Origin: Clostridia bacterium
GTDB lineage: Bacteria > Bacillota > DSM-12270 > Thermacetogeniales > Thermacetogeniaceae
Direction: 5' to 3'
Assembly (NCBI GenBank): GCA_902812385.1
Contig: CADDZD010000004.1
Location: 1-64,000 of the forward strand
DNA: 64,000 nucleotides
Positions 9,514 through 17,601 of this stretch are shown here, one piece after another. The position numbers were made by a program, and so were the translations under genes. Under the pieces are notes generated by a model. The model saw nothing but the letters and a program-made list of their open reading frames with translations, searched no databases and was not told the DNA's origin. Each line of letters begins with the position of its first letter. Position 1 is the first letter of the stretch.

Positions 9514-9583
9514 CGGTTCATCCTTGCGCTTGCTCCCGGATAAACCAATAATCGGTGCCGTACGATCGGTATGAAGGCCTAAC
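9514..9583. repeat. Dispersed repeat fragments between the two mttB genes
   Basis: Two pieces of the window-wide repeat family. 9514-9540 holds the TCCTTGCGCTTGCTCCCGG end-motif also seen at about 15558, 26560 and 42760. 9554-9583 matches 45578-45607 at nearly every position (GGTGCCGTACGA core, then GAAGG-C/T-CTAAC). The second piece runs over the stop codon of the upstream mttB gene (TAG at 9579-9581). Confidence 0.7.
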
Positions 9584-11039
9584 TCCGGCACTCCGCCTCC
9601 CGGCGCCTGATAATCGCCTGCATCTCCTCCGCCGCCCCCTCCGGAAGCGCGGCTGCCTGATGACCGGCAAGTATTTCCCTGACCTTCGCCAGGGCAAGAT
9701 CCACCGGGGTCTGCTTCCCCCTGGCTTCCCACTGCTCCCAGAGGTACCTGATGAAGAAGCGGGGGGCCCAGATCTCCTCCCGGAAGTGCTTGAAGGTGTG
9801 CTCGTGCCCCATGTAGTTGCCGCCGGGCCCCACCTCGTGGATGCAATCAACCGCCAGGTGCTCCGGCGTGATCCTGGTGCCGGCACCGGTGTACCGGGCC
9901 ATGTCGATGATGTCGTCGCAGATGGCCAGGAAGGGGAGATATCCCGTCTTGCCTCCTTCCAGGTAGCCCACGTCGTGCACCAGGTTGCACCCCTCCAGCT
10001 GGGTCAGCATGATGGTCATGGCGGCTTCCACCCCTGCCTGGACGTCGGGCAGAGGGGCATTGACACAGCCTGCCTCGGTGAAATTGGGGAGGCCGTAGAA
10101 CTGGGCGATCTGCGTCATGATGGCGTAGTTCATGGAGGTTTCGGGTGCCCCATAGAGGGTGGCGGTGGTCTTCATGTCCATCGGGGTCGCCCCACCGCCG
10201 ATGATGATCGGCGCTCCCTTCTTCTTCAGTTGTGCCATCACCACACCCGCCAGCCCCTCGGCGTTCATCAGGGTGATGCAACCCGCCTTGGTGACGGGTG
10301 TCGTGGCTCCCGCCAGGACCCCCGGTGTATAGACAACCGGAATGTCATATTCAAAGCACTTGAACATCTTGCCGACACCATCATTGGTGTGGACAAGGGG
10401 GGAGATGGGCTCGGAGTAGAGGATGATGTACGGATTGCTTCTCAGGTTGTCCTCTCCGCCGACACAGGCAGCCGCCATCTCGATCAGAGCCTCGGTGTTG
10501 GCTGCATTGTGCGCGGTGAAGATAACCGGCTTGCTGCTGCCCGTGGTCATCGCCTCAAACTGGTGCAGGTCGCTGACGCAGGGGTTGGTATCGGAGGCGA
10601 TGGCATAGCTCATAATGAAATCATAGTTGGGCAGATAATCCATAACCCTGGCCGCCCGGCTGACATCCTCCTTGCGGGACACCCTTCTTTCTCCTGTATC
10701 TATATCAACGGTAAAAGGAAGATCCGAGCCCGTCCCGTAATAAACCCGGTTCTTTTCCAGCGGCATGATCCGCCTCCCGAGCCTGTCGGCGACGCAAATG
10801 CGCTTGGGCGCCAGGCGCAGGCATTCCTCCACCAGCCAGGCGGGGATAAAGACGCGGTTTTCTCGAACCCGGCAGCCCGCCTCCTTCAGCAATTTCAAGG
10901 CTTCCTGGTTTTGCACCAGGATCCCGGTGCGTTCCAGGACCTCCAGGGAAGCATAATGGATCTGCTCCAGCTGTGCATCGGTTATCCATGTCAGGCGCGG
11001 AGTTACCTGTTCGTCGTAATTAGATCGAAACTTATCCAC
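9579..11039 (-). CDS. Non-pyrrolysine MttB-family corrinoid methyltransferase (second copy)
   Basis: 486 aa from GTG 11039 with GGAGG 7 nt upstream. Same superfamily as the gene 88 nt downstream, with RLTWITDAQLEQIHYASLEV, YYGTGSDLPFTVDIDTGER and GCNLVHDVGYLEGGKTG; again no amber codon. It is the first gene of the unit and has a sigma-54 promoter 45 nt upstream. Having two members with a single corrinoid protein suggests either two methylated substrates or successive demethylation of one. The methyl acceptor is expected to be the corrinoid protein at 7317-7949. Confidence 0.9.
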   Translation of the reverse strand: MDKFRSNYDEQVTPRLTWITDAQLEQIHYASLEVLERTGILVQNQEALKLLKEAGCRVRENRVFIPAWLVEECLRLAPKRICVADRLGRRIMPLEKNRVYYGTGSDLPFTVDIDTGERRVSRKEDVSRAARVMDYLPNYDFIMSYAIASDTNPCVSDLHQFEAMTTGSSKPVIFTAHNAANTEALIEMAAACVGGEDNLRSNPYIILYSEPISPLVHTNDGVGKMFKCFEYDIPVVYTPGVLAGATTPVTKAGCITLMNAEGLAGVVMAQLKKKGAPIIIGGGATPMDMKTTATLYGAPETSMNYAIMTQIAQFYGLPNFTEAGCVNAPLPDVQAGVEAAMTIMLTQLEGCNLVHDVGYLEGGKTGYLPFLAICDDIIDMARYTGAGTRITPEHLAVDCIHEVGPGGNYMGHEHTFKHFREEIWAPRFFIRYLWEQWEARGKQTPVDLALAKVREILAGHQAAALPEGAAEEMQAIIRRREAECRS

Positions 11040-11083
11040 TGTTTAACCTCCTTAAATAACATGTCTTTCCTGCCCTCATCTTA

Positions 11084-11099
11084 AGCAAGAATCGTACCA
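11084..11099 (-). promoter_or_regulatory. Sigma-54 (-24/-12) promoter of the mttB-glm-mal operon
   Basis: Minus-strand TGGTACGATTCTTGCT: the GG and GC dinucleotides are exactly 10 nt apart, as sigma-54 requires, with TTGCT at -12. Start point would be near 11073, giving a leader of about 35 nt. Confidence 0.8.
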
Positions 11100-11298
11100 G
11101 CGCTTCCACCCGGACCCGTTTCCCTCCCTCTTGATTAACAAAAAACTCCTTGTAAATGCATCAGGTTCATCCGCCGGGTGTATTTCACACTCTGTTGGTG
11201 TTACCGGAGATGACATGGGAGTCCAATAACACGAGCTATCAAAGGTGAAATTTAAGGAAGAGAGCGACTTGTGGAGGTTGTCAGTCCCCAACCTCTTG

Positions 11299-11315
11299 TG
11301 CAAATTATTTTTGCA
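11299..11315. promoter_or_regulatory. Candidate activator-binding dyad TGCAA-N7-TTGCA
   Basis: Perfect inverted repeat TGCAA-ATTATTT-TTGCA (arms extend to TGCAAA/TTTGCA). The same arms and spacing recur at 11348-11364 and upstream of hutU at 21819-21835, which supports a common regulator, probably the sigma-54 activator at 21892-23352. Confidence 0.6.
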
Positions 11316-11347
11316 TTTCAACCTGAACCTGTGGGTTTTGTTAAAAT

Positions 11348-11364
11348 CGCAAAGAATATTTGCA
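11348..11364. promoter_or_regulatory. Second candidate activator-binding dyad
   Basis: CGCAA-AGAATAT-TTGCA, one mismatch from a perfect dyad and 49 bp from the first site, roughly five helical turns, so both would face the same side of the DNA. Confidence 0.55.
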
Positions 11365-11384
11365 TGCCCTTTCCCTGTGCATAA

Positions 11385-11432
11385 AATCAATCTCCCCGGC
11401 AGGGCCCACGGCTCCTGGCGGAGAGATTGATT
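11385..11432 (-). terminator. Terminator after the aldehyde oxidoreductase gene
   Basis: Inverted repeat AATCAATCTC (11385-11394) and GAGATTGATT (11423-11432), continued inward by CCG/CGG, with a GC-rich loop. On the minus strand it runs into a short T-stretch (ATTTTATG). It closes the oxidoreductase unit 10 nt after its stop. Confidence 0.55.
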
Positions 11433-11441
11433 GAAGGGGGG

Positions 11442-13340
11442 CTAAATCATCGTTATATCTTCATTTCCGGTGAGCCCTTCCAATCCCAGTTCCTTTTGTT
11501 TGGCCGCAGGGATGGAGCCGTCCTCCGCCCACCCCATCAGGGCATAAAACTCCTGCAGCATGGGCTCCAGTCGAACCACCGAACCCCTGCAGGGACCTTC
11601 CGGCACCGGCTCTGCCAGAAATTTTCTTGGAAGGGTGTCGTCCCTGCCGGTGGCCCCGAACCGGAAATTGAAAAGACGCTCGGCGTTGATGATCCGCTCG
11701 CCGATCCCCATCAACTGTTCAGAGGTGAACTCCTCTCCCGCAAAGGCAGAGAGAACGGCAGCAGCCTCCGCCACATCAAAGTCCAGTAACATACCAAACT
11801 CCGGTATCTTGCAGATACCCAGGGAGTCGATCACGGCACAGGCCAGCAGGCACTGCCTGACCATGGCCGGCTTCCCCTCCTCCGAAAGCCTGTCGGCGGC
11901 CTTTTCCGTCCCGTAAGTCTTCAAGGCCTGCTCGGGGGTATAGGTGTATTCCGGCTTGGCGTAGACGTAACCGAAATCCCCCCCACGGCTGGACACGGCG
12001 TAACCCAGCCCGGTTGCCTTGAAACCCCTGGGGTCCATGATGGTGATGCTCAGGCCCTTGACGTGGTAGGCATACTCCTCAGCACCCCTTCCGATGATCT
12101 CCGCAGCCCGCCTCATCCCCCGGGAGAGCACGTCCCCCAGCCAGGTACTGCGTTCGGCAATCTGGCGAACCATCTCCTCCATCGCTTCCGCATTACCCCA
12201 GGCCAGAACCAGGCCGCCTGTATCTTCTTTGGTCAGTATTCCCCGATCAAACAGATCCATAGCAAAGGCCACAATATTTCCCGTCCCCAGGCTGTCAAGG
12301 CCGTATTCGTCGCATAAATTAACAAGGTAGATGCTTTCCAGCCCGTCGGCATTGCCGCACCTGGGGCCCCAGGAGGACAGGGGCTCGTACTCTCCCCTGT
12401 CACCTACGAAACCCTCATGCCTGCCCCTGTCGATCCGGACGAAGGCCCGGCAGTGGATCGGGCAGTTGTAGCAGGCGTGGCGCTTCACCACCAGATCCCT
12501 GTAATGCGACCCGCAGGCGGTTTTAACCCCCTCAAAGGTCACCTGTCTGTAGTTCTTTGCCCCGGAGGCGCCGAGCTCGTCGGTCCAGGTAAGCCAGGTG
12601 GAAGAACCCGTTGTCGACCACATCTCCCAGCAGGGGAGGGACTTCAACCTGGAAATGTATTCCTTGACCGCCGCCACCGCGGCCTCCGGCACATCACTCT
12701 TGTAGGGCTCCGTTTTCCTGACCGCAACGGCTTTCAGGTTCTTCGAGCCCATGACCGCACCCATCCCCGTCCTACCGGCGGCATGCCCCACATCGGTCAT
12801 AAGGCAGCCCAGAGCGGAGAGGTTCTCACCGGCGGGGCCGATGACGATCACCTTTGCCAGGTCGTCCCCCGCCAGTTCCCTGATCCTTTGCCTGGCTTCA
12901 CCTGTTTTCAGACCCCAGACCGTTCCTGCATCCTCAATGGTAATCCGGTCGCCCCTGATATTAATAAAGACGGGCCGCTCCGCCCTGCCAGTAACGATCA
13001 GGGCCAGAATCCCGCAGGCCTTGAGCTCCGCGGCAAAGGCCCCCCCGCCGTTGGAAATCCCGATCAGGCCTGTGAGGGGGGAGCGGGCGCCCACATGCAG
13101 CCGGCCGGTGGTGATCATCCGGCTGCCGCCCAAGAGCCCGCTGGCAAATATCAGGATGTTTTCAGGATCAAGGGGTTCCACGTGCGGGCCGAGATGCTTC
13201 AAGAGGAGATAAGCGCTCAGGCCGCGCCCCCCCAGGTAGGATCTGATCACCTCCCCAGGACACGGCTTTCTCGTAATTTCCTGGGTGGTTAAATCGATCA
13301 GCACCAGGTCCCCCGCAAGGTTTTTCCTCACTATCCCCAC
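11442..13340 (-). CDS. Aldehyde:ferredoxin oxidoreductase
   Basis: 632 aa, full length for the AOR family, which carries a tungsten (or Mo) bis-pterin and one [4Fe-4S] cluster and interconverts acids and aldehydes with ferredoxin. Seen: GARSPLTGLIGISNGGGAFA (pterin-binding start of domain 1), CYNCPIHCRAFV (CxxCxxxC cluster ligands) and a later lone Cys in SLGICKIPEF as fourth ligand. GTG 13340 is used; a GTG 9 nt downstream has better SD spacing. It has its own sigma-54 promoter 190 nt upstream, placing it in the amino-acid regulon. Likely handles oxo-acid-derived acyl or aldehyde intermediates; the substrate is not determinable here. Confidence 0.93.
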   Translation of the reverse strand: MGIVRKNLAGDLVLIDLTTQEITRKPCPGEVIRSYLGGRGLSAYLLLKHLGPHVEPLDPENILIFASGLLGGSRMITTGRLHVGARSPLTGLIGISNGGGAFAAELKACGILALIVTGRAERPVFINIRGDRITIEDAGTVWGLKTGEARQRIRELAGDDLAKVIVIGPAGENLSALGCLMTDVGHAAGRTGMGAVMGSKNLKAVAVRKTEPYKSDVPEAAVAAVKEYISRLKSLPCWEMWSTTGSSTWLTWTDELGASGAKNYRQVTFEGVKTACGSHYRDLVVKRHACYNCPIHCRAFVRIDRGRHEGFVGDRGEYEPLSSWGPRCGNADGLESIYLVNLCDEYGLDSLGTGNIVAFAMDLFDRGILTKEDTGGLVLAWGNAEAMEEMVRQIAERSTWLGDVLSRGMRRAAEIIGRGAEEYAYHVKGLSITIMDPRGFKATGLGYAVSSRGGDFGYVYAKPEYTYTPEQALKTYGTEKAADRLSEEGKPAMVRQCLLACAVIDSLGICKIPEFGMLLDFDVAEAAAVLSAFAGEEFTSEQLMGIGERIINAERLFNFRFGATGRDDTLPRKFLAEPVPEGPCRGSVVRLEPMLQEFYALMGWAEDGSIPAAKQKELGLEGLTGNEDITMI

Positions 13341-13532
13341 TCCTTTTCAAGGATGCGCTGCCTCGGTTGAGCCAATCTGCCTAGAAAGATGTCTGAGGCC
13401 GGATGTCAGATGTCAGAAGCCAGCAGGAAATTCCTAACGCCAGTTCTGAATAATCCCAAAACCCGACTTGTATGCATTTACATCTTTCTGATGGTGCCGC
13501 ATGAGCGGCATGAGCGTCTGCCCAAAAAAGCA

Positions 13533-13548
13533 AGCAAGAAACATACCA
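13533..13548 (-). promoter_or_regulatory. Sigma-54 promoter of the aldehyde oxidoreductase gene
   Basis: Minus-strand TGGTATGTTTCTTGCT with GG-N10-GC. Nearly identical to the hutU promoter in the -12 half. A leader of about 180 nt follows; it starts with a small hairpin GCCGC-ATGA-GCGGC (13496-13509). Confidence 0.75.
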
Positions 13549-13575
13549 GCTTGATGCCGGATCTATCTCACGGGA

Positions 13576-14451
13576 TTAAACCCGCTCCTTTTTTGAAACG
13601 ACGGCAACCGCCCCTCCCAGGAGGATAACCAGTCCGCCCAGCAACTGAAACCAGGTTAAGAACTGGGAAAACAACAGGGCCGAAAAAATTACCGTGACCA
13701 ATGGCTCAATCATGCAAAGAACCGACGCCGGGGTTGAACCGACCAGTTTCATTCCGGTCAGAAAGGCGATCCTGGCCAGGTTTGTGGCAACTAAGGCGCA
13801 CCCGATTATGGCCAGCCATGCTTTAAGCTCGATTCCGAATCTGATGCTTCCCGCCAGCAGCCCCACCGGCAGGACTGTTAACGAGGTAAACAGAGAGAAA
13901 AAAGCGCCGACCAAAAGCGGATGGATCTGCCTTACCAGCCGGTAACTCAGCAGGATAACCGTCGAACAGACCAGGGCGGCTCCGAAGGCCAGGATGATTC
14001 CCGCCAGGTTCACCCTTCCCGGCGACGCCCCCAGCACCATGATCAACCCTGTGAAAGAAACGGCTATGGCCGCTGCGGTCTTCCCCGACGGCTTCTCCTT
14101 GTATATCAAAAAAGAGAGCAGGGCCACCAGGGCGGGATAGGTATAGAAAATGAGTTGTACCAGGGATGCCTGGATGTATTTCACGGAGGTGAGGTACAGG
14201 GTTGATTGCAGGGGCTCCAGCAGCCCCCCGACCGCGAACAGGTAGCCGATCTGGCGCCAGGACGGGTTTACCGGTAGAGATTGCCTGAGAAGATACAGGA
14301 AATAGACTCCGGCACCGATTAAAGACCGCAGAAAAATAAAGGTGAGTACACTTGCATGCCCCTGATATGCGTAAAGGGCAAAAATAGGGATAAACCCGGA
14401 GCAGATACCGGAAAAAAGGGCCAGCAGCGCCCCTCTCCTGAAATCACTCAT
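13576..14451 (-). CDS. EamA/DMT-family transporter
   Basis: 291 aa from ATG 14451 (GTG two codons upstream also possible). About ten hydrophobic helices in two EamA repeats; start SDFRRGALLALFSGICSGFI and second repeat LAGIILAFGAALVCSTVILL are typical of drug/metabolite exporters. Lies between the ferredoxin-like gene and the oxidoreductase, on the same strand. Family members export amino acids or metabolites; the substrate is unknown. Its 3' end is followed within 30 nt by the sigma-54 promoter of the oxidoreductase, so the two are separable units. Confidence 0.85.
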   Translation of the reverse strand: MSDFRRGALLALFSGICSGFIPIFALYAYQGHASVLTFIFLRSLIGAGVYFLYLLRQSLPVNPSWRQIGYLFAVGGLLEPLQSTLYLTSVKYIQASLVQLIFYTYPALVALLSFLIYKEKPSGKTAAAIAVSFTGLIMVLGASPGRVNLAGIILAFGAALVCSTVILLSYRLVRQIHPLLVGAFFSLFTSLTVLPVGLLAGSIRFGIELKAWLAIIGCALVATNLARIAFLTGMKLVGSTPASVLCMIEPLVTVIFSALLFSQFLTWFQLLGGLVILLGGAVAVVSKKERV

Positions 14452-14540
14452 GGCCACCCCATCCGGTGAAGAGCGGTCTAAAAACTCTTCTGTACCGACC
14501 CTCCAGGAAATTCTTGTTAGTATTCTCCCGGCGGCCCATA

Positions 14541-15521
14541 TCAGATCCTCTCCATGGCGATGGCCCCACCGGGGCAGGCGTTGGCGCAGAGACCGCAGCC
14601 CCAGCAGAGATCGGGGTTGAAAGCAACATTCTTCCTTACGATCCCGTCTTTTTCAATCTCGATACCGTCCTGGTAAAAAGCGCCGAAATGGCACCGCTTC
14701 GTGCACAAACCGCAGTAATGGCACCTTTCCTGGTCATACCTGGCCACATAGCGGGATTTAGGCCACTTCCCCTTGGTCCCAAGCCGCCGTGCAGCCCTGA
14801 AGGGATAACAGCAGCAGGCGCAGCAGTTGCACACATAGCCTCGCCCGGCTTCTTTCCAGTTGGGCGGCCCTCCGGTATGCATCAGCCCTTCCCGGTCCAG
14901 CTTGCGGACCAGTCTCTTAGCCTCCTCTTTGGTCAACTCCCTGCCTTCGGCCCGTTCCCCGGGTTCCTGCTCAAGCTGCAGGCAGATTTCCCTGGAGAAG
15001 TCGCAGTTGTCCGCCAGCATCTTACAGTTGCAGGGGAGCACCCGGACCGAAGCTGCGGCGTCGATCATTTCCTCCACCTCATGCACCAGAAGCACCCACT
15101 CATTGTGGCATTTTTCGTATTCCGGGTCGCTGTCGAGCACTTTCTTGAAGTAATCGTTCCTTTTGAGGTACTCCTCGAAGCACCATTCATCCAGCTTCTT
15201 GCGAACCTTTCTGGGGATGACGTAATAATTGCCGTACTTGGCGTAATGGTCCAGCCTGCCGTAGAAAGTGGCCGCACGGTAAAGTGTTTTACCACCCTCA
15301 CTTTCCCTGTTCAGGATCCGCCTCTGGTAGGCCAACTCCAAAAAAACGGCCATCTCTGCAGGGCCTTTCTGCAGCAATGCGGCGATCTCTTCTCCGGCCA
15401 GGCTTTTGCCGTCGAGCATGACCACCAGCCGCATTTCCTCCCCGGTGGCGAACAAGTGGAGGTACGGCCTGACAAAATCGGGCACCTGAAACGCCGCGGC
15501 AAACTCTTCTAACAGATCCAT
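14541..15521 (-). CDS. Two-[4Fe-4S] ferredoxin-like protein with N-terminal helical domain
   Basis: 326 aa. The C-terminus has two clusters, CHYCGLCTKRCHFGAF and CWGCGLCANACPGGAI. The middle has clustered cysteines (VLPCNCKMLADNCD; YVCNCCACCCYPFRA) that could hold additional metal. The N-terminal 110 residues look like a winged-helix/helical domain (EFAAAFQVPDFVRPYL start). Such proteins accompany aldehyde oxidoreductases and corrinoid systems in anaerobes and are annotated as 4Fe-4S binding proteins. ATG 15521 is supported by AGGAGAGG. A role as electron carrier or reductive activator in this block is inferred. Confidence 0.85.
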   Translation of the reverse strand: MDLLEEFAAAFQVPDFVRPYLHLFATGEEMRLVVMLDGKSLAGEEIAALLQKGPAEMAVFLELAYQRRILNRESEGGKTLYRAATFYGRLDHYAKYGNYYVIPRKVRKKLDEWCFEEYLKRNDYFKKVLDSDPEYEKCHNEWVLLVHEVEEMIDAAASVRVLPCNCKMLADNCDFSREICLQLEQEPGERAEGRELTKEEAKRLVRKLDREGLMHTGGPPNWKEAGRGYVCNCCACCCYPFRAARRLGTKGKWPKSRYVARYDQERCHYCGLCTKRCHFGAFYQDGIEIEKDGIVRKNVAFNPDLCWGCGLCANACPGGAIAMERI

Positions 15522-15551
15522 CTCCAACCTCTCCTACTTTGAAAATATGTC

Positions 15552-15660
15552 CCGGTTTATCCTTGCGCTTGCTCCCGAACTCCGGTTGAGTTTTAACAGT
15601 TGTTTCCGCTCGCTTCTGATTTCGTCCCGGCTGCCGTTAGCCGCTCCTTCGTAAAGGGCG
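15552..15660 (-). repeat. Internally deleted copy of the nested-palindrome element
   Basis: Matches both ends of the full element in the orientation of the 42754-43090 copy: the TTATCCTTGCGCTTGCTCCC end, then CGGCTGCCGTTAGCCGCTCC and CTTCGTAAAGGGCG, with the central CCCCGCACTCA palindrome missing. It fills most of the gap between the ferredoxin-like gene and the transporter. Confidence 0.7.
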
Positions 15661-15674
15661 GTAAAAAGAGACGC

Positions 15675-15699
15675 AGACAAGAGAACCGTCCCCCTGTCT
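15675..15699 (+). repeat. 25-nt REP-like palindrome, copy 1
   Basis: AGACA ... TGTCT arms around GAGAACCGTCCCC. Same element at 26358-26382 (inverted) and 53087-53111. Motifs of this kind recur between genes in many Firmicutes and resemble targets of REP-associated tyrosine transposases; no such transposase is in the window. Confidence 0.7.
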
Positions 15700-15736
15700 A
15701 CCCCTGTCTATAGCAACGCCGGTATTGTAAAACTTT

Positions 15737-15774
15737 GGCCCTGACACCCCTTAGGATTGGGGAACATCAGGGCC
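15737..15774 (-). terminator. Terminator after the substrate-binding protein gene
   Basis: GGCCCTGA/TCAGGGCC arms (8 bp, perfect) enclosing a nested CCCC/GGGG pair. On the minus strand AAAGTTTT follows. Located 53 nt downstream of the transporter operon. The gap 15522-15826 (305 nt) otherwise holds only the two repeats above. Confidence 0.6.
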
Positions 15775-15826
15775 TCCGTCTGCTTTATAAGAACCTCGCA
15801 GATCTTTAACCCTAAACCGTCAGGTG

Positions 15827-16768
15827 TTACTTAATGAGGCCGTTCTTTTTCAGGAACTCTTTAGCGACTTCGTCAACGCTCTTTTTATCCACATCCACCT
15901 GCTTGTTCAGTTCCATGATGGTTTCGTTGTCCAGCAGCGAGCTCAGCTTCTTCATCTGTTCCGGAATCTTCGGGTAGGCATCCAGGATCTCTTTCCTGAA
16001 GAGCGGAGCGGCGTTGTAAACCGGGAAGCACTTCTTGTCGTCTTCCAGCATGACCAGCCCGTAGGCCTTGACTCTGGCATCGGTGGTGAAGGCCAGTCCC
16101 GCCTCAGCCTGTCCCGTTTTAAGGGCCTCATACCCTACGTTTAAAGCGGCGTTGATCACCAGGTTCCTGGGGTACTTGAACCCGTATACCTCTTCAAAGT
16201 GCGACAGCCCATCGGGGCGCTCATTGTACTCCTGGGTGCTGACGAACCTGATCTTCTCGCCCTTTTTGATCTGATTGATGAGGTCAGAGGTGGTCTTCAG
16301 GTTGTATTTGTCGGCGATGTCTTTTCTCACCATGATCCCGTAGGTATCGTTCAGCGGAGCATAGTCAAGCCAGATGATGTTGTTCTTTGCGTCCCATTCC
16401 TTGACGAGATTGTAGCTCTCTTTCTCGTCAAAGCTCGGGGCGTGCTTCATCACATTGATCAACACGGTTCCGGTATACTCCCAGTAGGCGCCAACCTGAC
16501 CCGATTCCAGGGCAGGCCTGATCACCGCCAGCTCGCCAAGGCCTACCTTGTTTTCTACCGGATAACCGAGGGCCCGCAGGTACTGATAAGTCATGGTACC
16601 CAACAAGAGGGCCTCGGTGAAGGTCTTGGAACCGACCACTATGGTGGGTTTCTTTTCACCGGAAGATGTATTCCCGCCACTGGATTTGCTGCCAGAGCAT
16701 CCGGCCGCTCCAACCAGCATGGCGAGCACCAGAACCGCAACAAGCATGTACCTTAGAAACTTCCTCAT
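15827..16768 (-). CDS. OpuAC/OsmF-type ABC substrate-binding lipoprotein
   Basis: 313 aa from ATG 16768. A lipoprotein signal peptide ends in LVGAAGC (Cys24 as lipidation site), followed by a Ser/Gly linker and the mature start PTIVVGSKTFTEALLLGTM typical of the glycine betaine/choline/carnitine type of binding protein; WEYTGTVLINVM is a family signature. Last gene of a permease-ATPase-permease-binding-protein operon, after a 188-nt gap. Ligand could be a betaine for the MttB enzymes, or histidine, since relatives of the ProU type (HutXWV) import histidine in Pseudomonas. Confidence 0.9.
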   Translation of the reverse strand: MRKFLRYMLVAVLVLAMLVGAAGCSGSKSSGGNTSSGEKKPTIVVGSKTFTEALLLGTMTYQYLRALGYPVENKVGLGELAVIRPALESGQVGAYWEYTGTVLINVMKHAPSFDEKESYNLVKEWDAKNNIIWLDYAPLNDTYGIMVRKDIADKYNLKTTSDLINQIKKGEKIRFVSTQEYNERPDGLSHFEEVYGFKYPRNLVINAALNVGYEALKTGQAEAGLAFTTDARVKAYGLVMLEDDKKCFPVYNAAPLFRKEILDAYPKIPEQMKKLSSLLDNETIMELNKQVDVDKKSVDEVAKEFLKKNGLIK

Positions 16769-16956
16769 CACACATCCCCTCTCCCTACCGGATTTTTTAA
16801 GATTTTTAAAACCGCACTCCTATGGGATCATAATTTCCAGCCGCAGGATCCCCCCTTTTGAAGAGAATACCAGAAAACTATCAACCGGTACCTGTGGCGC
16901 AGCCTCTATTATTACAGATGACGGTCAGACGCCACAAAATTCGCATACCCCGAATC

Positions 16957-17601
16957 CTATTCGCTGCTCATGCCGGGAGGGGTGATCCTGTATTCCAGGT
17001 AAGCCAGTGCCCGGTCCAGGGCAATGGCCAGCACAGCTCCCAATCCGGCTCCGACAATGAGGAATTCCGACCAGAACATATTCAAACCGGTCAAAATCAG
17101 GTCCCCCAAGCCGCCGCCGCCGATGTAGGCGGCGAGAGTGCCGACACTGACCACATACACTGCAGAGGTTCTGATGCCGGCCAGAATGATCGGCATGGCC
17201 AGGGGGAGCTCCACCTCATAGAGTATTTTTTTCGCAGGCATCCCCATGCCCAGAGCCGCTTCCTTCACATCTGCGTTCACCCCGTAGAGGCCGGCAATGG
17301 TGTTCCTGGCGATGGGCAGGAGCCCCTGAACGACCAGGGCCACAATGGTGGGCTTAAGTCCCAGCCCAAGCAAAGGCATGGCAAGAGCAACGATGGCCAG
17401 ACCCGGGATGGTTTGCATCATATTCAAGACATTCAGAACGATAAAACCGTATCTCCTGAATCTTGGCCTGGTCAGGACAACCCCAAGGGGCACCGAGATT
17501 ACCACGGCAACAACAACCGAGATGAGAACCATCAAGATGTGAACGGCCAGCGCCGCCGGCGCTCTGTGGAAAAGAGCATCCTGAAAACGCATCCAGTTCA
17601 T
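16957..17601 (-). CDS. Betaine-type ABC transporter permease (second)
   Basis: 214 aa, five to six membrane helices. The EAA loop is EAALGMGMPAKKILYEVELP, the contact to the ATPase. Start ATG 17601 abuts the ATPase stop (TAA at 17602-17604), so the two are coupled. Paralogous to the permease at 18768-19421; two different permeases with one ATPase is the OpuC/Osm heteromeric layout. N-terminus MNWMRFQDALFHRAPAAL. Confidence 0.9.
   Translation of the reverse strand: MNWMRFQDALFHRAPAALAVHILMVLISVVVAVVISVPLGVVLTRPRFRRYGFIVLNVLNMMQTIPGLAIVALAMPLLGLGLKPTIVALVVQGLLPIARNTIAGLYGVNADVKEAALGMGMPAKKILYEVELPLAMPIILAGIRTSAVYVVSVGTLAAYIGGGGLGDLILTGLNMFWSEFLIVGAGLGAVLAIALDRALAYLEYRITPPGMSSE

Larger units (their letters stand above)
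11040..11441. other. 402-nt regulatory gap upstream of the mttB/glutamate-mutase operon
   Basis: Holds no gene. From left: SD and leader of the mttB gene, a sigma-54 promoter (11084-11099), a 7-bp dyad GAGGTTG/CAACCTC (11274-11295), two matching dyads TGCAA-N7-TTGCA and CGCAA-N7-TTGCA (11299-11315, 11348-11364), and the terminator of the aldehyde oxidoreductase gene (11385-11432). The dyads lie 200-265 bp upstream of the promoter, the usual range for enhancer sites of sigma-54 activators. Confidence 0.65.

Noticed and set aside
8036-11039. Pyrrolysine coding in the MttB genes
   Set aside because: Neither gene has an in-frame TAG before its final stop, both are full length, and no pyl genes are visible.
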